The notes under the pieces were generated by a model, which had not been told where the DNA came from, did no database searches, and worked only from the letters and a program-made list of their open reading frames with translations. 64,000 nt of DNA from Cellulophaga sp. L1A9 (GTDB lineage Bacteria; Bacteroidota; Bacteroidia; Flavobacteriales; Flavobacteriaceae). The translations under genes and the position numbers were made by a program. Shown piece by piece: positions 18,265-27,386 of this stretch (position 1 is its first letter; the number at the start of each line of letters is the position of its first letter). The DNA is taken from the NCBI RefSeq assembly GCF_009797025.1, contig NZ_CP047027.1, positions 2,046,001 to 2,110,000 of the forward strand, given 5' to 3'.

Positions 18265-18528
18265 GGCTAGTCTTGGGGGACTAATAATTTTCTGTAAGCT
18301 TTCGTAGGTCAAGCACATGATTTGGGAATCTTAATGCTTTTACGTTAATTCATGGAATGAAACTTGGGGTAAACACTACATGTTAACTACACCTCAAAGA
18401 TACTAGCAATTACCGTGAGTGCCTCTTTTATGTTGTCAACCCCTACAATTTTGTTGCGAAAATGTCAAGCGGGTTATTTCTTCGATTAAATACCTATTTC
18501 ATTATCTCTATTATGTAAGAAAATTAAA

Positions 18529-19740
18529 CTAGTATTCGTCCAAATGCTCAGGATAAAGAAAATTGTTGTACGGAAAGCGAGTAACATGAATATCTCTTAC
18601 TTCATCATAAACCCTTTTTCTAAATTCGTCTAAATTATCTTTATTCAGTGCCGAAATAAATAAAGCTCTGTCTCCTACTTTACGCATCCAGGTTTTTCGC
18701 CATTCATCTAAAGTAAAATGTTCTTCTGTTCGCTCGGTGATTAAATCATCGTCCTCAATAGTTTCATGGGTAAACTGATCAATTTTATTGAAAACCATAA
18801 TGGTCTTTTTATCAGCACTACCTATTTCACCTAAAATTTTATTCACAGAAGCGATATGCTCTTCAAACTGAGGGTGAGAGATATCTACAACATGTAGTAA
18901 TAAATCTGCCTCTCTAACTTCGTCTAAGGTGCTTTTAAAGCTTTCTACTAATTGTGTAGGGAGCTTACGGATAAATCCAACAGTATCACTTAATAGAAAT
19001 GGCAGGTTGCCAATAACTACTTTACGTACGGTAGTATCTAAAGTTGCGAATAATTTATTCTCTGCAAAAACATCACTTTTACTAACCACATTCATTAATG
19101 TAGATTTTCCCACATTGGTATAGCCTACCAAGGCAACACGAACTAAAGCGCCGCGGTTTCCACGTTGCGTTTCCATCTGGCGGTCAATTTTAAGAAGCTT
19201 CTTCTTTAATAAAGTAATTCGGTCACGTACAATACGTCTATCTGTTTCAATTTCTGTTTCACCAGGTCCACGCATACCAATACCCCCTTTTTGTCGCTCT
19301 AAGTGGGTCCATAGACCTGTTAAGCGTGGTAGTAAGTATTCGTATTGCGCCAGCTCTACTTGCGTGCGGGCATAGCTTGTTTGTGCTCTTTGTGAAAAAA
19401 TATCTAAAATAAGGTGCGTACGGTCAAGGATTTTACACTTTAGTTGTTTCTCAATATTTCGTTGCTGTGCAGGAGAAAGTTCATCATCAAAAATAACGCA
19501 ACCAATGTCGTGTTCTTCAACATAAGCTTCTACATCATTCATCTTACCACTTCCAATGTATGTTTTTGGATTTGGTAAATCTACTTTTTGAACAAATCGT
19601 TTATAAACCTCACCACCCGCAGTATAGGTAAGGAATTCTAGTTCATCTAGATATTCTTTAACCTTCGCTTCGCTTTGGTCCCTATTGATAACACCAATAA
19701 GTACCGTTCTTTCATAATCTATTTCTTTTTGTTCTAACAT
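18529..19740 (-). CDS. hflX: GTPase HflX
   Basis: Ribosome-associated translational GTPase that splits stalled or stress-inactivated 70S ribosomes. It has 403 residues. The N-terminal HflX domain includes YIGSGKMNDVEAYVEE and the ribosome-binding helical arm RGPGETEIETDRR. The GTPase core has G1 GYTNVGKST, G3 DTVGFIRKLP and G4 NKID. A short C-terminal domain follows. A perfect -7 element lies 17 bases upstream of the ATG. Confidence 0.95.
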   Translation of the reverse strand: MLEQKEIDYERTVLIGVINRDQSEAKVKEYLDELEFLTYTAGGEVYKRFVQKVDLPNPKTYIGSGKMNDVEAYVEEHDIGCVIFDDELSPAQQRNIEKQLKCKILDRTHLILDIFSQRAQTSYARTQVELAQYEYLLPRLTGLWTHLERQKGGIGMRGPGETEIETDRRIVRDRITLLKKKLLKIDRQMETQRGNRGALVRVALVGYTNVGKSTLMNVVSKSDVFAENKLFATLDTTVRKVVIGNLPFLLSDTVGFIRKLPTQLVESFKSTLDEVREADLLLHVVDISHPQFEEHIASVNKILGEIGSADKKTIMVFNKIDQFTHETIEDDDLITERTEEHFTLDEWRKTWMRKVGDRALFISALNKDNLDEFRKRVYDEVRDIHVTRFPYNNFLYPEHLDEY

Positions 19741-19756
19741 ATGTCAAATTAAAGTA

Positions 19757-19764
19757 CAAATTTA
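19757..19764 (-). promoter_or_regulatory. -7 promoter element of hflX
   Basis: Read on the minus strand: TAAATTTG, a perfect TAnnTTTG match, 16 bases upstream of the hflX ATG. Confidence 0.45.
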
Positions 19765-19901
19765 CGGAATACTAGTGTAGCTATTTTGTATTTTTGAAAA
19801 AGAGCTTATTAATTTAATAATAGCCTATTCCTTTTGTATTTAGCCATGTCTACTAAATTAGGCTATATAGATTTAGGAAAAAAAACTTCATTAGTTATTT
19901 T

Positions 19902-20879
19902 ATGTTCCTTTCAAAATTTTTCAAGAAAAAAGTAAAAGATAGTTTGCATACTATTGCATTCTACAATTTAGAAAATCTTTTTGATACAGAGGACAATCCC
20001 GATAAATTGGATACGGATTATACCCCAAATGGAAAATTAAAGTGGACGACCGAACGCTACAATTCTAAGCTTTTTAAATTAGCCACGACTATATCTAAAA
20101 TTGGTTTTGATTCCATTGGAAAAGCTCCTGTATTAATAGGTGTGGTAGAAGTAGAAAATAAAAGGGTTTTAAAAGATTTGTTGGCACAACCTGTGTTGGC
20201 ATCAAATGAGTATGATTTTATTCATTATGATTCTCCTGATGAGCGCGGTATTGATAATGCCTTAGTTTTTGATAAACGTTTTTTTCAAGTGCTACATTCT
20301 GAAGCGATACCCTTAAAGGTTTATAATTTAGATGGACAGCAAGATATGACTAGAGATATCTTATATGTCCATGGAAAGTTAAACGGAGAAGAAGTACATG
20401 TTTTTGTGAATCATTGGCCGTCTCGAAGAGATGGTGGCGATGAAACAGAATATAAAAGAATAAAAGCTGCAGATACCATCATTAATTTCATGAGTGTGCT
20501 TGAAGAAAAGTATACCGAACCTAATTACTTTGTAATGGGCGATTTTAATGACGGTCCGCAAATGGCCAGTGTTAAAAAACTTGTAGGAGAAAAGATGCTT
20601 TTTAATCCTATGGAAAAACTTTTAACTCCAAAAAGGGGGAGTGCTAATTACAAATTTAAGTGGTCACTCTTTGATCAAATCCTTATTTCGCATAGTTTTT
20701 TGAATTATGAAAAAAAGACTCATAGTTTTAATTCTTCTAATATTTTTGATGATCATTTTTTAACGGAATTTAAAGGTAAATTTAAAGGGAGCCCCTTTAG
20801 AACCTATGTAGGAAGACGTTATATGGGAGGCTATAGTGATCATTTTCCAGTCTACATACAGGTAAAATTTAATAGGTAA
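19902..20879 (+). CDS. Endonuclease/exonuclease/phosphatase family protein
   Basis: A 325-residue protein of the DNase I-like EEP fold, which hydrolyses phosphodiesters or phosphomonoesters with Mg2+. The fold motifs are in order: FYNLENLFDTEDN (metal-site asparagine), VVEVENKRVL (metal-binding glutamate), NHWPSRRDGG (catalytic histidine), MGDFNDGP (Asp/Asn pair) and a final YSDHFPVYI (Asp-His). There is no signal peptide; the start MFLSKFFKKK is basic. The family covers nucleases, sphingomyelinases and inositol phosphatases, and I cannot tell which applies. It begins 161 bases from the divergent hflX. Confidence 0.85.
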   Translation: MFLSKFFKKKVKDSLHTIAFYNLENLFDTEDNPDKLDTDYTPNGKLKWTTERYNSKLFKLATTISKIGFDSIGKAPVLIGVVEVENKRVLKDLLAQPVLASNEYDFIHYDSPDERGIDNALVFDKRFFQVLHSEAIPLKVYNLDGQQDMTRDILYVHGKLNGEEVHVFVNHWPSRRDGGDETEYKRIKAADTIINFMSVLEEKYTEPNYFVMGDFNDGPQMASVKKLVGEKMLFNPMEKLLTPKRGSANYKFKWSLFDQILISHSFLNYEKKTHSFNSSNIFDDHFLTEFKGKFKGSPFRTYVGRRYMGGYSDHFPVYIQVKFNR

Positions 20880-20959
20880 GAAGCTTCATAATTAAAATTA
20901 GCTAAATGTATTTCGTCGAATAAAAAGGGTTCCTTAACGATAGTTCTCACTGTTTGATG

Positions 20960-20967
20960 TATGTTTG
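20960..20967 (+). promoter_or_regulatory. -7 promoter element of the subtilase gene
   Basis: TATGTTTG, a perfect TAnnTTTG match, 28 bases upstream of the ATG at 20996. It lies inside the longest open frame, which supports the shorter start. Confidence 0.45.
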
Positions 20968-20995
20968 TAGTCCAAATCTTACGAAACTAATTATC

Positions 20996-23209
20996 ATGGA
21001 CTACAGTAAACTTTTCCCAAACCGGGTTTATTCGTGTGTTTTAATGGCCATCACGATGTTGAGTGTGTCAACGATTCAGGCGCAGTCAAAATCCAAAATC
21101 CAACATATTCAATCTAAATATAATAAGAGCGCTTTAAATACAGTGCAAGAAGAATTTTCTAGAGATTTTACAAATAAAAGCATCACCCTTAAAGCTTTTG
21201 CAAAAGATAGAGGCTTAAAGATTTCTTCAACGTTAAAAGATGGTAACCAAATAGAGCTTGTAGATATAGGTGCAGATGGTACTCCTTTGTATTACAGTAC
21301 TTTTAGCGATAATTCAAGTATAGTTTCTAGGGCGAATGCTTTATATGAAGGAGGATTGCTAGATTTAGACATAAGCGGACAAGGGATGAAAGTTGGTGTA
21401 TGGGATTCAGGGAAAGCATTACTTACACACCAGGAATATAATTCTAGAGCAACGCAAGGAGATAATACTTCCTCAATTAGTGCTCATGCCACTATGGTAT
21501 TGGGAAGTATGATTGCAAAAGGAATTAAATCTCAAGCTAAAGGTGTTGCTTATAATGCCACAGCCATTTCTAGTGATTGGAAAGCAGATAAAGTTGAAGT
21601 AATTGCTGCTGCGGCAGATGGATTATTATTGTCGAATCATTCTTATGGTATTAGACCTGATTTTGTGCCAGATTGGTATTTTGGTGCCTACATTCAAGTA
21701 TCTAAAGATTGGGATAGAATAATGTATAATGCTCCTTACTATTTAATGGTAACTGCAGCTGGAAATTCACAAAAATTAAAATTTAACGATGCGCCTATTT
21801 ATGGTAAGACTACCGATGGGTTTGATTTGTTGCTAGGTTTTTCAACAGCTAAAAACGGAATAAACGTGGCGGCTGTAGAATCAGAAATCGATAATAACGG
21901 AAAATTAGTAAATGCTGCTGTAGCAAGTTATAGTAGTCATGGACCAACGGATGATGGTCGTATTAAACCAGACATAGCAGGCTGTGGTGCAAATATCTTA
22001 TCTACACAATCTAGCGGAGAGAAAAATTATGATACGTATTCAGGTACTTCAATGGCCGCACCAGGTATTACGAGTGCAATGCTATTGTTACAAGAGTATT
22101 ATGACAGACTTAATGGTGACTTTATGAAAGCATCAACCTTAAAAGGTTTGGTACTTCATAGTGCTGATGATGTGGCAGCACCGGGACCAGATTACAAAAT
22201 GGGCTGGGGTGTTATGAATACTAAAAAAGCTGCTGAGTTAATTGTAAATAATGAATATTCTTCTTTAATTATCGAAGAAAGTTTAGCACAGGGGGAGACG
22301 TATAGCATCACTGTTGATGCTAGAGTTGGTGAAGAATTTTTAGCTTCTGTATCTTGGACAGATCCTGTTGGTGATTTTGTAAATAAGGGTGAGTTAAACA
22401 GCATGACTCCTGCGTTGGTGAATGATTTAGATATAAGAGTTACAAAAAATAATGTGGTTTCTTTGCCTTGGAAATTAGATCCAAGAAATGCCAATGCTCC
22501 TGCGGTAAAAGGAGATAATCTTGTAGATCCTTTTGAAAAAATTCAAATAGATAATGCTACAGGGTCATATACCATTACTATTTCTCATAAAGGGACATTA
22601 ACGAATGAGAATCAGGTGTTTTCTTTAATCGTTTCTGGTGCATCAACTTCTAAATGTAATGCAGTTGCTCCTTCAGAATTTACAGTAAACTCTACTTCTT
22701 CAGATGCTATAGACATCAGTTGGGAAGCTATTGCAGATTCTTTCTTCGAAGTTCAGTATAAAAAGGAAAGTGATGTAGAATGGAATACTAAATTTTCAGA
22801 TACTAATAATGTTTCCTTAGAAAACTTAGCGATAGGCAGTACATATATGGTGCAATTAAGAACAAACTGTACAACAAATATTTTCTCAGAGTATACAGAA
22901 GCGTTTAAATTTACTTTTGATGGTGTGCTTACTGATGACCCTTTTAAAGAAGAAGAACAGAAGGTTATTGTTTTTACAGATAAATTGAAGTTTTCAGTTC
23001 ACCCTAATCCTACTACAGATCAAATCACGATTGACGGCCCACTAAGTGACAATGCTTATTATAGCATTGTTTCTAGTACAGGTACCTTGCTTAAAAAAGG
23101 AAAAGCAGAATATAATGATATTCAGGTAGATGATTTGTCTTCAGGCTTTTATTCGCTTACAATTTTTGAAGATGGTGAACAACAATCAATGAAGTTTATA
23201 AAGAATTAG
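20996..23209 (+). CDS. Secreted subtilisin-like (S8) protease with T9SS sorting domain
   Basis: A 737-residue exported serine protease. The open frame reaches back to a TTG at 20954, but a -7 promoter element lies between. The ATG at 20996 gives a clean signal peptide (MDYSKLF to TIQAQ, about 30 residues), so it is the chosen start. The catalytic triad is D137 (VGVWDSG), H164 (SAHATMVLGS) and S352 (SGTSMAAPG), with VTAAGNSQ supplying the oxyanion asparagine. A fibronectin type III-like domain (about 555-640) follows. The C-terminal about 75 residues (FSVHPNPTTDQ to SMKFIKN) are a type A sorting domain, so the protein should cross the outer membrane by type IX secretion. A terminator hairpin follows. 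Confidence 0.93.
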   Translation: MDYSKLFPNRVYSCVLMAITMLSVSTIQAQSKSKIQHIQSKYNKSALNTVQEEFSRDFTNKSITLKAFAKDRGLKISSTLKDGNQIELVDIGADGTPLYYSTFSDNSSIVSRANALYEGGLLDLDISGQGMKVGVWDSGKALLTHQEYNSRATQGDNTSSISAHATMVLGSMIAKGIKSQAKGVAYNATAISSDWKADKVEVIAAAADGLLLSNHSYGIRPDFVPDWYFGAYIQVSKDWDRIMYNAPYYLMVTAAGNSQKLKFNDAPIYGKTTDGFDLLLGFSTAKNGINVAAVESEIDNNGKLVNAAVASYSSHGPTDDGRIKPDIAGCGANILSTQSSGEKNYDTYSGTSMAAPGITSAMLLLQEYYDRLNGDFMKASTLKGLVLHSADDVAAPGPDYKMGWGVMNTKKAAELIVNNEYSSLIIEESLAQGETYSITVDARVGEEFLASVSWTDPVGDFVNKGELNSMTPALVNDLDIRVTKNNVVSLPWKLDPRNANAPAVKGDNLVDPFEKIQIDNATGSYTITISHKGTLTNENQVFSLIVSGASTSKCNAVAPSEFTVNSTSSDAIDISWEAIADSFFEVQYKKESDVEWNTKFSDTNNVSLENLAIGSTYMVQLRTNCTTNIFSEYTEAFKFTFDGVLTDDPFKEEEQKVIVFTDKLKFSVHPNPTTDQITIDGPLSDNAYYSIVSSTGTLLKKGKAEYNDIQVDDLSSGFYSLTIFEDGEQQSMKFIKN

Positions 23210-23237
23210 AATTAGAATTAGATTTGGATATGGAGTT

Positions 23238-23275
23238 AAAGGGAAGCTTTTTAGTAAGATGCTTCCCTTTTCTTT
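23238..23275 (+). terminator. Terminator of the subtilase gene
   Basis: A 10-bp stem (23238-23247 with 23261-23270), a 13-base loop, then a T-rich tail that runs into the end of the convergent exonuclease gene. Confidence 0.75.
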
Positions 23276-23989
23276 TTAGATTCTCTTGATCTCTTCATCT
23301 TCTAATAGTGCGTCATTTCTTAATCGTAAAAATACTTGTGCCGTTGTTACTACATCTAACTCGCAATAGGTAACAATACGGTCTATATCTTTATCCTGAT
23401 AATACACGCTTCTCACCATACTTCCATCAATATCACCTTTAGGAGAGGGTATGCCTAATACATTAGCCATAAGCTTTAGGGAGGTATAATGTTTATAGTC
23501 GCCAAATTTCCATAATTCCATGGTGTCTAGGTGGGTAATTTCCCAGGGCTTTTTCCCAAACAGATTTAGCTTATCGGGCAGATCTATCCTATTAATGAGC
23601 ATACGTCTAGCGATATAGGGAAAATCAAATTCTTTTGCATTATGCCCACAAAGCATATATTTTGGCGCACTAAAATGACCATCCAATAAATTTTTAAATT
23701 CTTTTAAAAGTTCAGTTTCGTCCCCATGAAATGTGGTAACCCTAAAGGTTCTTGTCTCCCCATTAAACTTAAAATATCCAACAGAAATGCAGATAATTTT
23801 TCCAAATTCTGCCCAAATACCTGCACGATCATAAAACTCTTCGGCCGTAAATTCCTCTTTTCGTTGGTATTGCGATTTATGATCCCATAGCTCTTTTTTT
23901 TCATCGTCTAAGTCGCTAAAATTTTGTTTTTCAGGAACAGTTTCAATGTCTAAAAACAAAATATGTTCTAAGTTTAGTTTCTGGAGCAT
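23276..23989 (-). CDS. PolB-like 3'-5' exonuclease (DEDD family)
   Basis: A 237-residue stand-alone exonuclease of the DNA polymerase B-like proofreading type (DNA_pol_B_exo2). The acidic metal-binding residues appear in order: LFLDIETVPE (Exo I, D and E), CGHNAKEFDFPYIARRM (Exo II) and YCELDVVTTAQVFLRL (Exo III). There is no polymerase domain. It probably trims single-stranded DNA or RNA ends in repair, which is inference from the family. It starts 1 base after the DUF4153 gene stops, so the two share a transcript; no functional link is obvious. Confidence 0.88.
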   Translation of the reverse strand: MLQKLNLEHILFLDIETVPEKQNFSDLDDEKKELWDHKSQYQRKEEFTAEEFYDRAGIWAEFGKIICISVGYFKFNGETRTFRVTTFHGDETELLKEFKNLLDGHFSAPKYMLCGHNAKEFDFPYIARRMLINRIDLPDKLNLFGKKPWEITHLDTMELWKFGDYKHYTSLKLMANVLGIPSPKGDIDGSMVRSVYYQDKDIDRIVTYCELDVVTTAQVFLRLRNDALLEDEEIKRI

Positions 23990-23990
23990 G

Positions 23991-25784
23991 TTAGTTTTGC
24001 TTTAAAAATAAAAAGGCATCAATATTTTGCAATACAATACCCTCTTCAGTTTTTCTAAAACTTAACTCAGAAAAAATTAATTTACAGGATAATGCAGTTG
24101 CAGTAATTTCTACCGTTAAATCGGTTATAGGGGCCTTATTTAAATTGTTTCCGTATTTAGATAGTTCTGTTAGTTTTTCTGTTAAAGGTATTTCTAGGGC
24201 AACAGTATTGTCCTTTGCAAAATAAATTTTTAAACTTTGGTTTTCCGGATAGAGTTCTAGGTATAAGGAGTCCATTTGGAAGCGTTTTTCAGAATTCATA
24301 TAAAAACTCAAGTAAGTAAAAGAGTCAAAATCGTTTATAGAAGTATAGGTGTTTTTAAGGTCAGAAGAATATAGATAGTAGTAAGTGTCATACTCATCTT
24401 CGGGTATTGTTTTTGCATCTATTTTAAAAGCAATACTGTCCCATATTTTTTCGGTATTTAACCAAGCTGTTTCATAATCTTGATCTATGGGAGTATCTCT
24501 GAAACTTTCTAAATTTAATTTCGTGATGTTATTTAAGCTAGAGACCTTTTTGCGTTTCTCTAAATAATTCATAATATCATGTAAACGTTCCATTTCATCA
24601 TTTGTAGCAACATTGTTCTTATTCTTTACACTAGTAAATATGTCATTAAATTGCCTTACTTGACTTTCTTTTGAAACAGAAAAAGCCCCCCAGAAACCTA
24701 CAGACGAAAGTAGCGCTATGATAAATAAAGAGATGGGAAGTACTTTTAGCGCCTTTTTTGTGCTGAGTAAGAGATAAAGAATAATTCCCACATTCCAGAG
24801 TGCAATTGCTAATACAAAATACCTATTTTCTGTAATTCCATAATCACTAACTCTTCGTAAAATAGCGATGAAAAGCAAAATATTTAAGGGAATTAATAGG
24901 ATGTAAAACCAAGGATAAAATTTATTAATAGTCCAAGATTTTAATTCTTTCTGAACAGGGTTTATAATGATTTGAATGATATACCCTAAGAAGGATAGCG
25001 CAATGACCAAATAGGATACCCAGCCTTTAGGAAGCTCCCATTCTATGATTATTTTACCACTATACGCGTAAAGAATTAGGATATAGAGTATGACTAAAGG
25101 GATTAGAATAAACTTTACCAAAACCTCTAGGGTTTTTTCAAAATAGATGGTAGTTTCCTTAAAGATATTTTTTGGAAAATCTGATAGATATATCCAAGTG
25201 TTTACAATACCTAGGCAGAAAATAAATAATTGCCCATATCTTCTGCTTTTAATATGAACTTCAAATAGCGCACCAATCGCTGCTAAAGCTAAGATTAGTC
25301 CTAGGTAAAGAATTCCAGAATAGAACAAGCTTCTTATGATGGCAATACTCGTGTTTTTAAGGTAATTCCAATATGCATTTTTATCCCATTTTAAAATAAA
25401 AGGTGCAAAAAGTATAAATAAATGCCCTGCAATTAAATAGAGGAAAAAGCGGGCGATATAAAGGGGAGAATCTTCATAATGATGTATTGCTGGTAGGTAC
25501 CAATAAAACAGCCCTAATAAAGCTAGAACAAGTAATTTAAGCCATTGCCATCTCTTAGGCTTTTTAAACTGTTCAATGAAAAATTGAATTCCTATGAGCC
25601 AACTTAATCCTAGAATTAAAGTTAATAGCTCATCATTATGCTTATTAAAATAGTCGTAACTACTAGTTTCCATAATTTTTATGAAAAATGTAGTACCGCC
25701 GACCGCCCAGAGCAGTGTTAGCGGAAAACGAAGAATAGCATTTTGGGCTTTAGAAGTTATTTCGGATATAGAGGGTATTTTCAT
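23991..25784 (-). CDS. DUF4153 multi-pass membrane protein
   Basis: A 597-residue inner-membrane protein. The first about 370 residues contain roughly ten hydrophobic helices (GGTTFFIKIM, LLTLILGLSWLIGIQFF, LLVLALLGLFYWYLP, RFFLYLIAGHLFILFAPF and others). The last about 210 residues form a soluble, probably periplasmic domain of mixed strand and helix. The layout and the paired central segments fit DUF4153, common in Bacteroidota and of unknown function. No catalytic motif is visible. It is the first gene of a pair with the exonuclease. Confidence 0.8.
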   Translation of the reverse strand: MKIPSISEITSKAQNAILRFPLTLLWAVGGTTFFIKIMETSSYDYFNKHNDELLTLILGLSWLIGIQFFIEQFKKPKRWQWLKLLVLALLGLFYWYLPAIHHYEDSPLYIARFFLYLIAGHLFILFAPFILKWDKNAYWNYLKNTSIAIIRSLFYSGILYLGLILALAAIGALFEVHIKSRRYGQLFIFCLGIVNTWIYLSDFPKNIFKETTIYFEKTLEVLVKFILIPLVILYILILYAYSGKIIIEWELPKGWVSYLVIALSFLGYIIQIIINPVQKELKSWTINKFYPWFYILLIPLNILLFIAILRRVSDYGITENRYFVLAIALWNVGIILYLLLSTKKALKVLPISLFIIALLSSVGFWGAFSVSKESQVRQFNDIFTSVKNKNNVATNDEMERLHDIMNYLEKRKKVSSLNNITKLNLESFRDTPIDQDYETAWLNTEKIWDSIAFKIDAKTIPEDEYDTYYYLYSSDLKNTYTSINDFDSFTYLSFYMNSEKRFQMDSLYLELYPENQSLKIYFAKDNTVALEIPLTEKLTELSKYGNNLNKAPITDLTVEITATALSCKLIFSELSFRKTEEGIVLQNIDAFLFLKQN

Positions 25785-25949
25785 AAGCTTAGTTCTGTTA
25801 AATATAAGTCAAAATTATGAATCTTAATAGCATGGTGCTACCCTGTATATTGGGAGTTCTAACACCGGCGAAATAATGTTCTTTCATAAATATCTGGTAT
25901 TTTGTCGAAAACAGTAGATGTTATTCAATATTTGATTGAGATTTAAGTT

Positions 25950-26732
25950 ATGAAGAAAACACCTAAATCTATTATAATGAAATTTAAGAATATTGCCTTT
26001 ATATTTTTAGCGATGGGTTTCTTTTCCTGTACAAATGATTCTTCTGATAATGAGGAAGATATTGATATTATTTCTCCAGATAATCCAGAGGATAGCGCAG
26101 TAGAGTGTACAGATGTCGCTAATTATGTATTTAATGAAAAGGAGGGTTTGATAAGAATTGAGTTTGAAGATGCTATTTTTGATAGCGATTGGAAATTAAA
26201 GAATGATGATGAAGCAGCTTCTGGAAAAGGATATATGGTATGGGAAGGCGACCAATCTTTAGGTACTCCAGGAAATGGATTAGCTACTTATGCGCTTCAG
26301 GTTACCGTACCAGGAACCTATAGATTTGTTTGGAAGTCTGCTGTAAAAACAGGAGATAGTGGTTCTGATCATAACGATACTTGGTTGCGTTTTGATGATG
26401 CGAGCGATTTCTTTGCTCAAAAAGGAGAAAGTATTGTGTATCCAGCAGATTCTGGAAAAACGCCTATCCCAGAGGGTGCTACTAAAAATGGTTGGTTTAA
26501 GATTTACAGAAGTGGTAGTAATCTAGATTTCAAATGGCAATCAAGTACTTTTGATAATAATGCGCACGATATTTTTGTAACTTTTAATGCAGCAGGAACT
26601 TATACTATGGAAATATCTGCACGTTCTTCAGGACATGCAATTGATGAATTTGTGTTGTTTAATGATACGTTTTCTTTGGCTGATGCTACTTCAGATATGG
26701 TTAGCAAAAGCGTAATTACGTGTAAGAATTAA
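25950..26732 (+). CDS. Lipoprotein with carbohydrate-binding-like domain
   Basis: A 260-residue protein with a lipoprotein signal peptide; the lipobox is MGFFSC with C27 from the first ATG. A second ATG at 25977 (MKFKNIAF) gives an equally good, shorter signal peptide. An acidic linker of about 25 residues (DNEEDIDIISPDNPED) follows, then one domain to the end. Its pattern RIEFEDA, ASGKGYMVWEGDQS, YALQVTVPGTYRFVWKSAV and TYTMEISARSSGHAIDEFVLF is that of CBM6/malectin-like jelly rolls, where tyrosines and tryptophans bind sugars. Sugar binding is inferred. It stands alone with a strong terminator; no PUL genes are beside it. Confidence 0.7.
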   Translation: MKKTPKSIIMKFKNIAFIFLAMGFFSCTNDSSDNEEDIDIISPDNPEDSAVECTDVANYVFNEKEGLIRIEFEDAIFDSDWKLKNDDEAASGKGYMVWEGDQSLGTPGNGLATYALQVTVPGTYRFVWKSAVKTGDSGSDHNDTWLRFDDASDFFAQKGESIVYPADSGKTPIPEGATKNGWFKIYRSGSNLDFKWQSSTFDNNAHDIFVTFNAAGTYTMEISARSSGHAIDEFVLFNDTFSLADATSDMVSKSVITCKN

Positions 26733-26761
26733 AGAGATTGATATACCGTCTTATAAATATT

Positions 26762-26787
26762 AAAACCGACTAGCTAGTCGGTTTTTT
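26762..26787. terminator. Palindromic terminator
   Basis: A perfect 24-base palindrome (26762-26785) with A4 and T6 flanks, between the lipoprotein gene and the convergent MGMT gene; usable from both sides. Confidence 0.8.
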
Positions 26788-26912
26788 GTTTTATCTACTG
26801 GTCTCTTTCCATTGATGGTGTCGCTAGTTTACTGCTATGCATCGATGAAATACATCTTTTTTATTTCGAGGGGTATTATTTCAGGATGTACAAACCCGTT
26901 AGTTTGTTTGGT

Positions 26913-27386
26913 TTAGAACAGTGAGGTCTGTTTAAACGGACTCTCATGTTCTAAGAGCCATTGTTTGCGGTGCAATCCACCTGCATAACCCGTGAGTGAT
27001 CCGTCACTACCAATAACTCTGTGGCAAGGAACGATAATCCATAACGGATTTCTACCATTGGCATTGGCAACGGCTCTAATTGCTTTTGCATCTCCTAATG
27101 TTTTTGAAAGTTCCAGGTAAGATGTAGTTTTTCCAAAAGGTATTTCTTCTAAAGCCTTCCAAACTTTTTTCTGAAAGTCTGTTCCTTCTGGGGTTAAGTC
27201 CAAATTAAAAACTTCACGTTTCCCTTCAAAATATTCATTAATTTGATAGACCGCATCTTCCAGTTCCTCTGGAATAACGTCGGTAACTACTTCCTCTGAA
27301 TTGAGGACTATAAATTCGGATATTCCTTCTTCGTTGCCTACTAATTTTGCAATTCCTAGGGGAGTTTTAATGTAGGCAGTTTCCAT
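26913..27386 (-). CDS. ogt: Methylated-DNA--protein-cysteine S-methyltransferase
   Basis: Suicide repair protein that moves a methyl group from O6-methylguanine (and O4-methylthymine) in DNA to its own cysteine. It has 157 residues. The active site is C121 in IIVPCHRVIG, preceded by the helix-turn-helix and arginine finger region (AIRAVANANGRNP). GYAGGLHRKQWLLEHE is the usual C-terminus. It lacks an Ada-type AraC domain, so it is of the Ogt type. The start ATG directly abuts the stop of the CNNM gene upstream, so the two are co-transcribed. Confidence 0.94.
   Translation of the reverse strand: METAYIKTPLGIAKLVGNEEGISEFIVLNSEEVVTDVIPEELEDAVYQINEYFEGKREVFNLDLTPEGTDFQKKVWKALEEIPFGKTTSYLELSKTLGDAKAIRAVANANGRNPLWIIVPCHRVIGSDGSLTGYAGGLHRKQWLLEHESPFKQTSLF

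Noticed and set aside
18082..18270. 62-codon open frame in the gene-free region upstream of hflX
   Set aside because: It runs straight through two hairpins including the terminator-like one, has unusual amino acid content and no family; read as RNA or intergenic instead.
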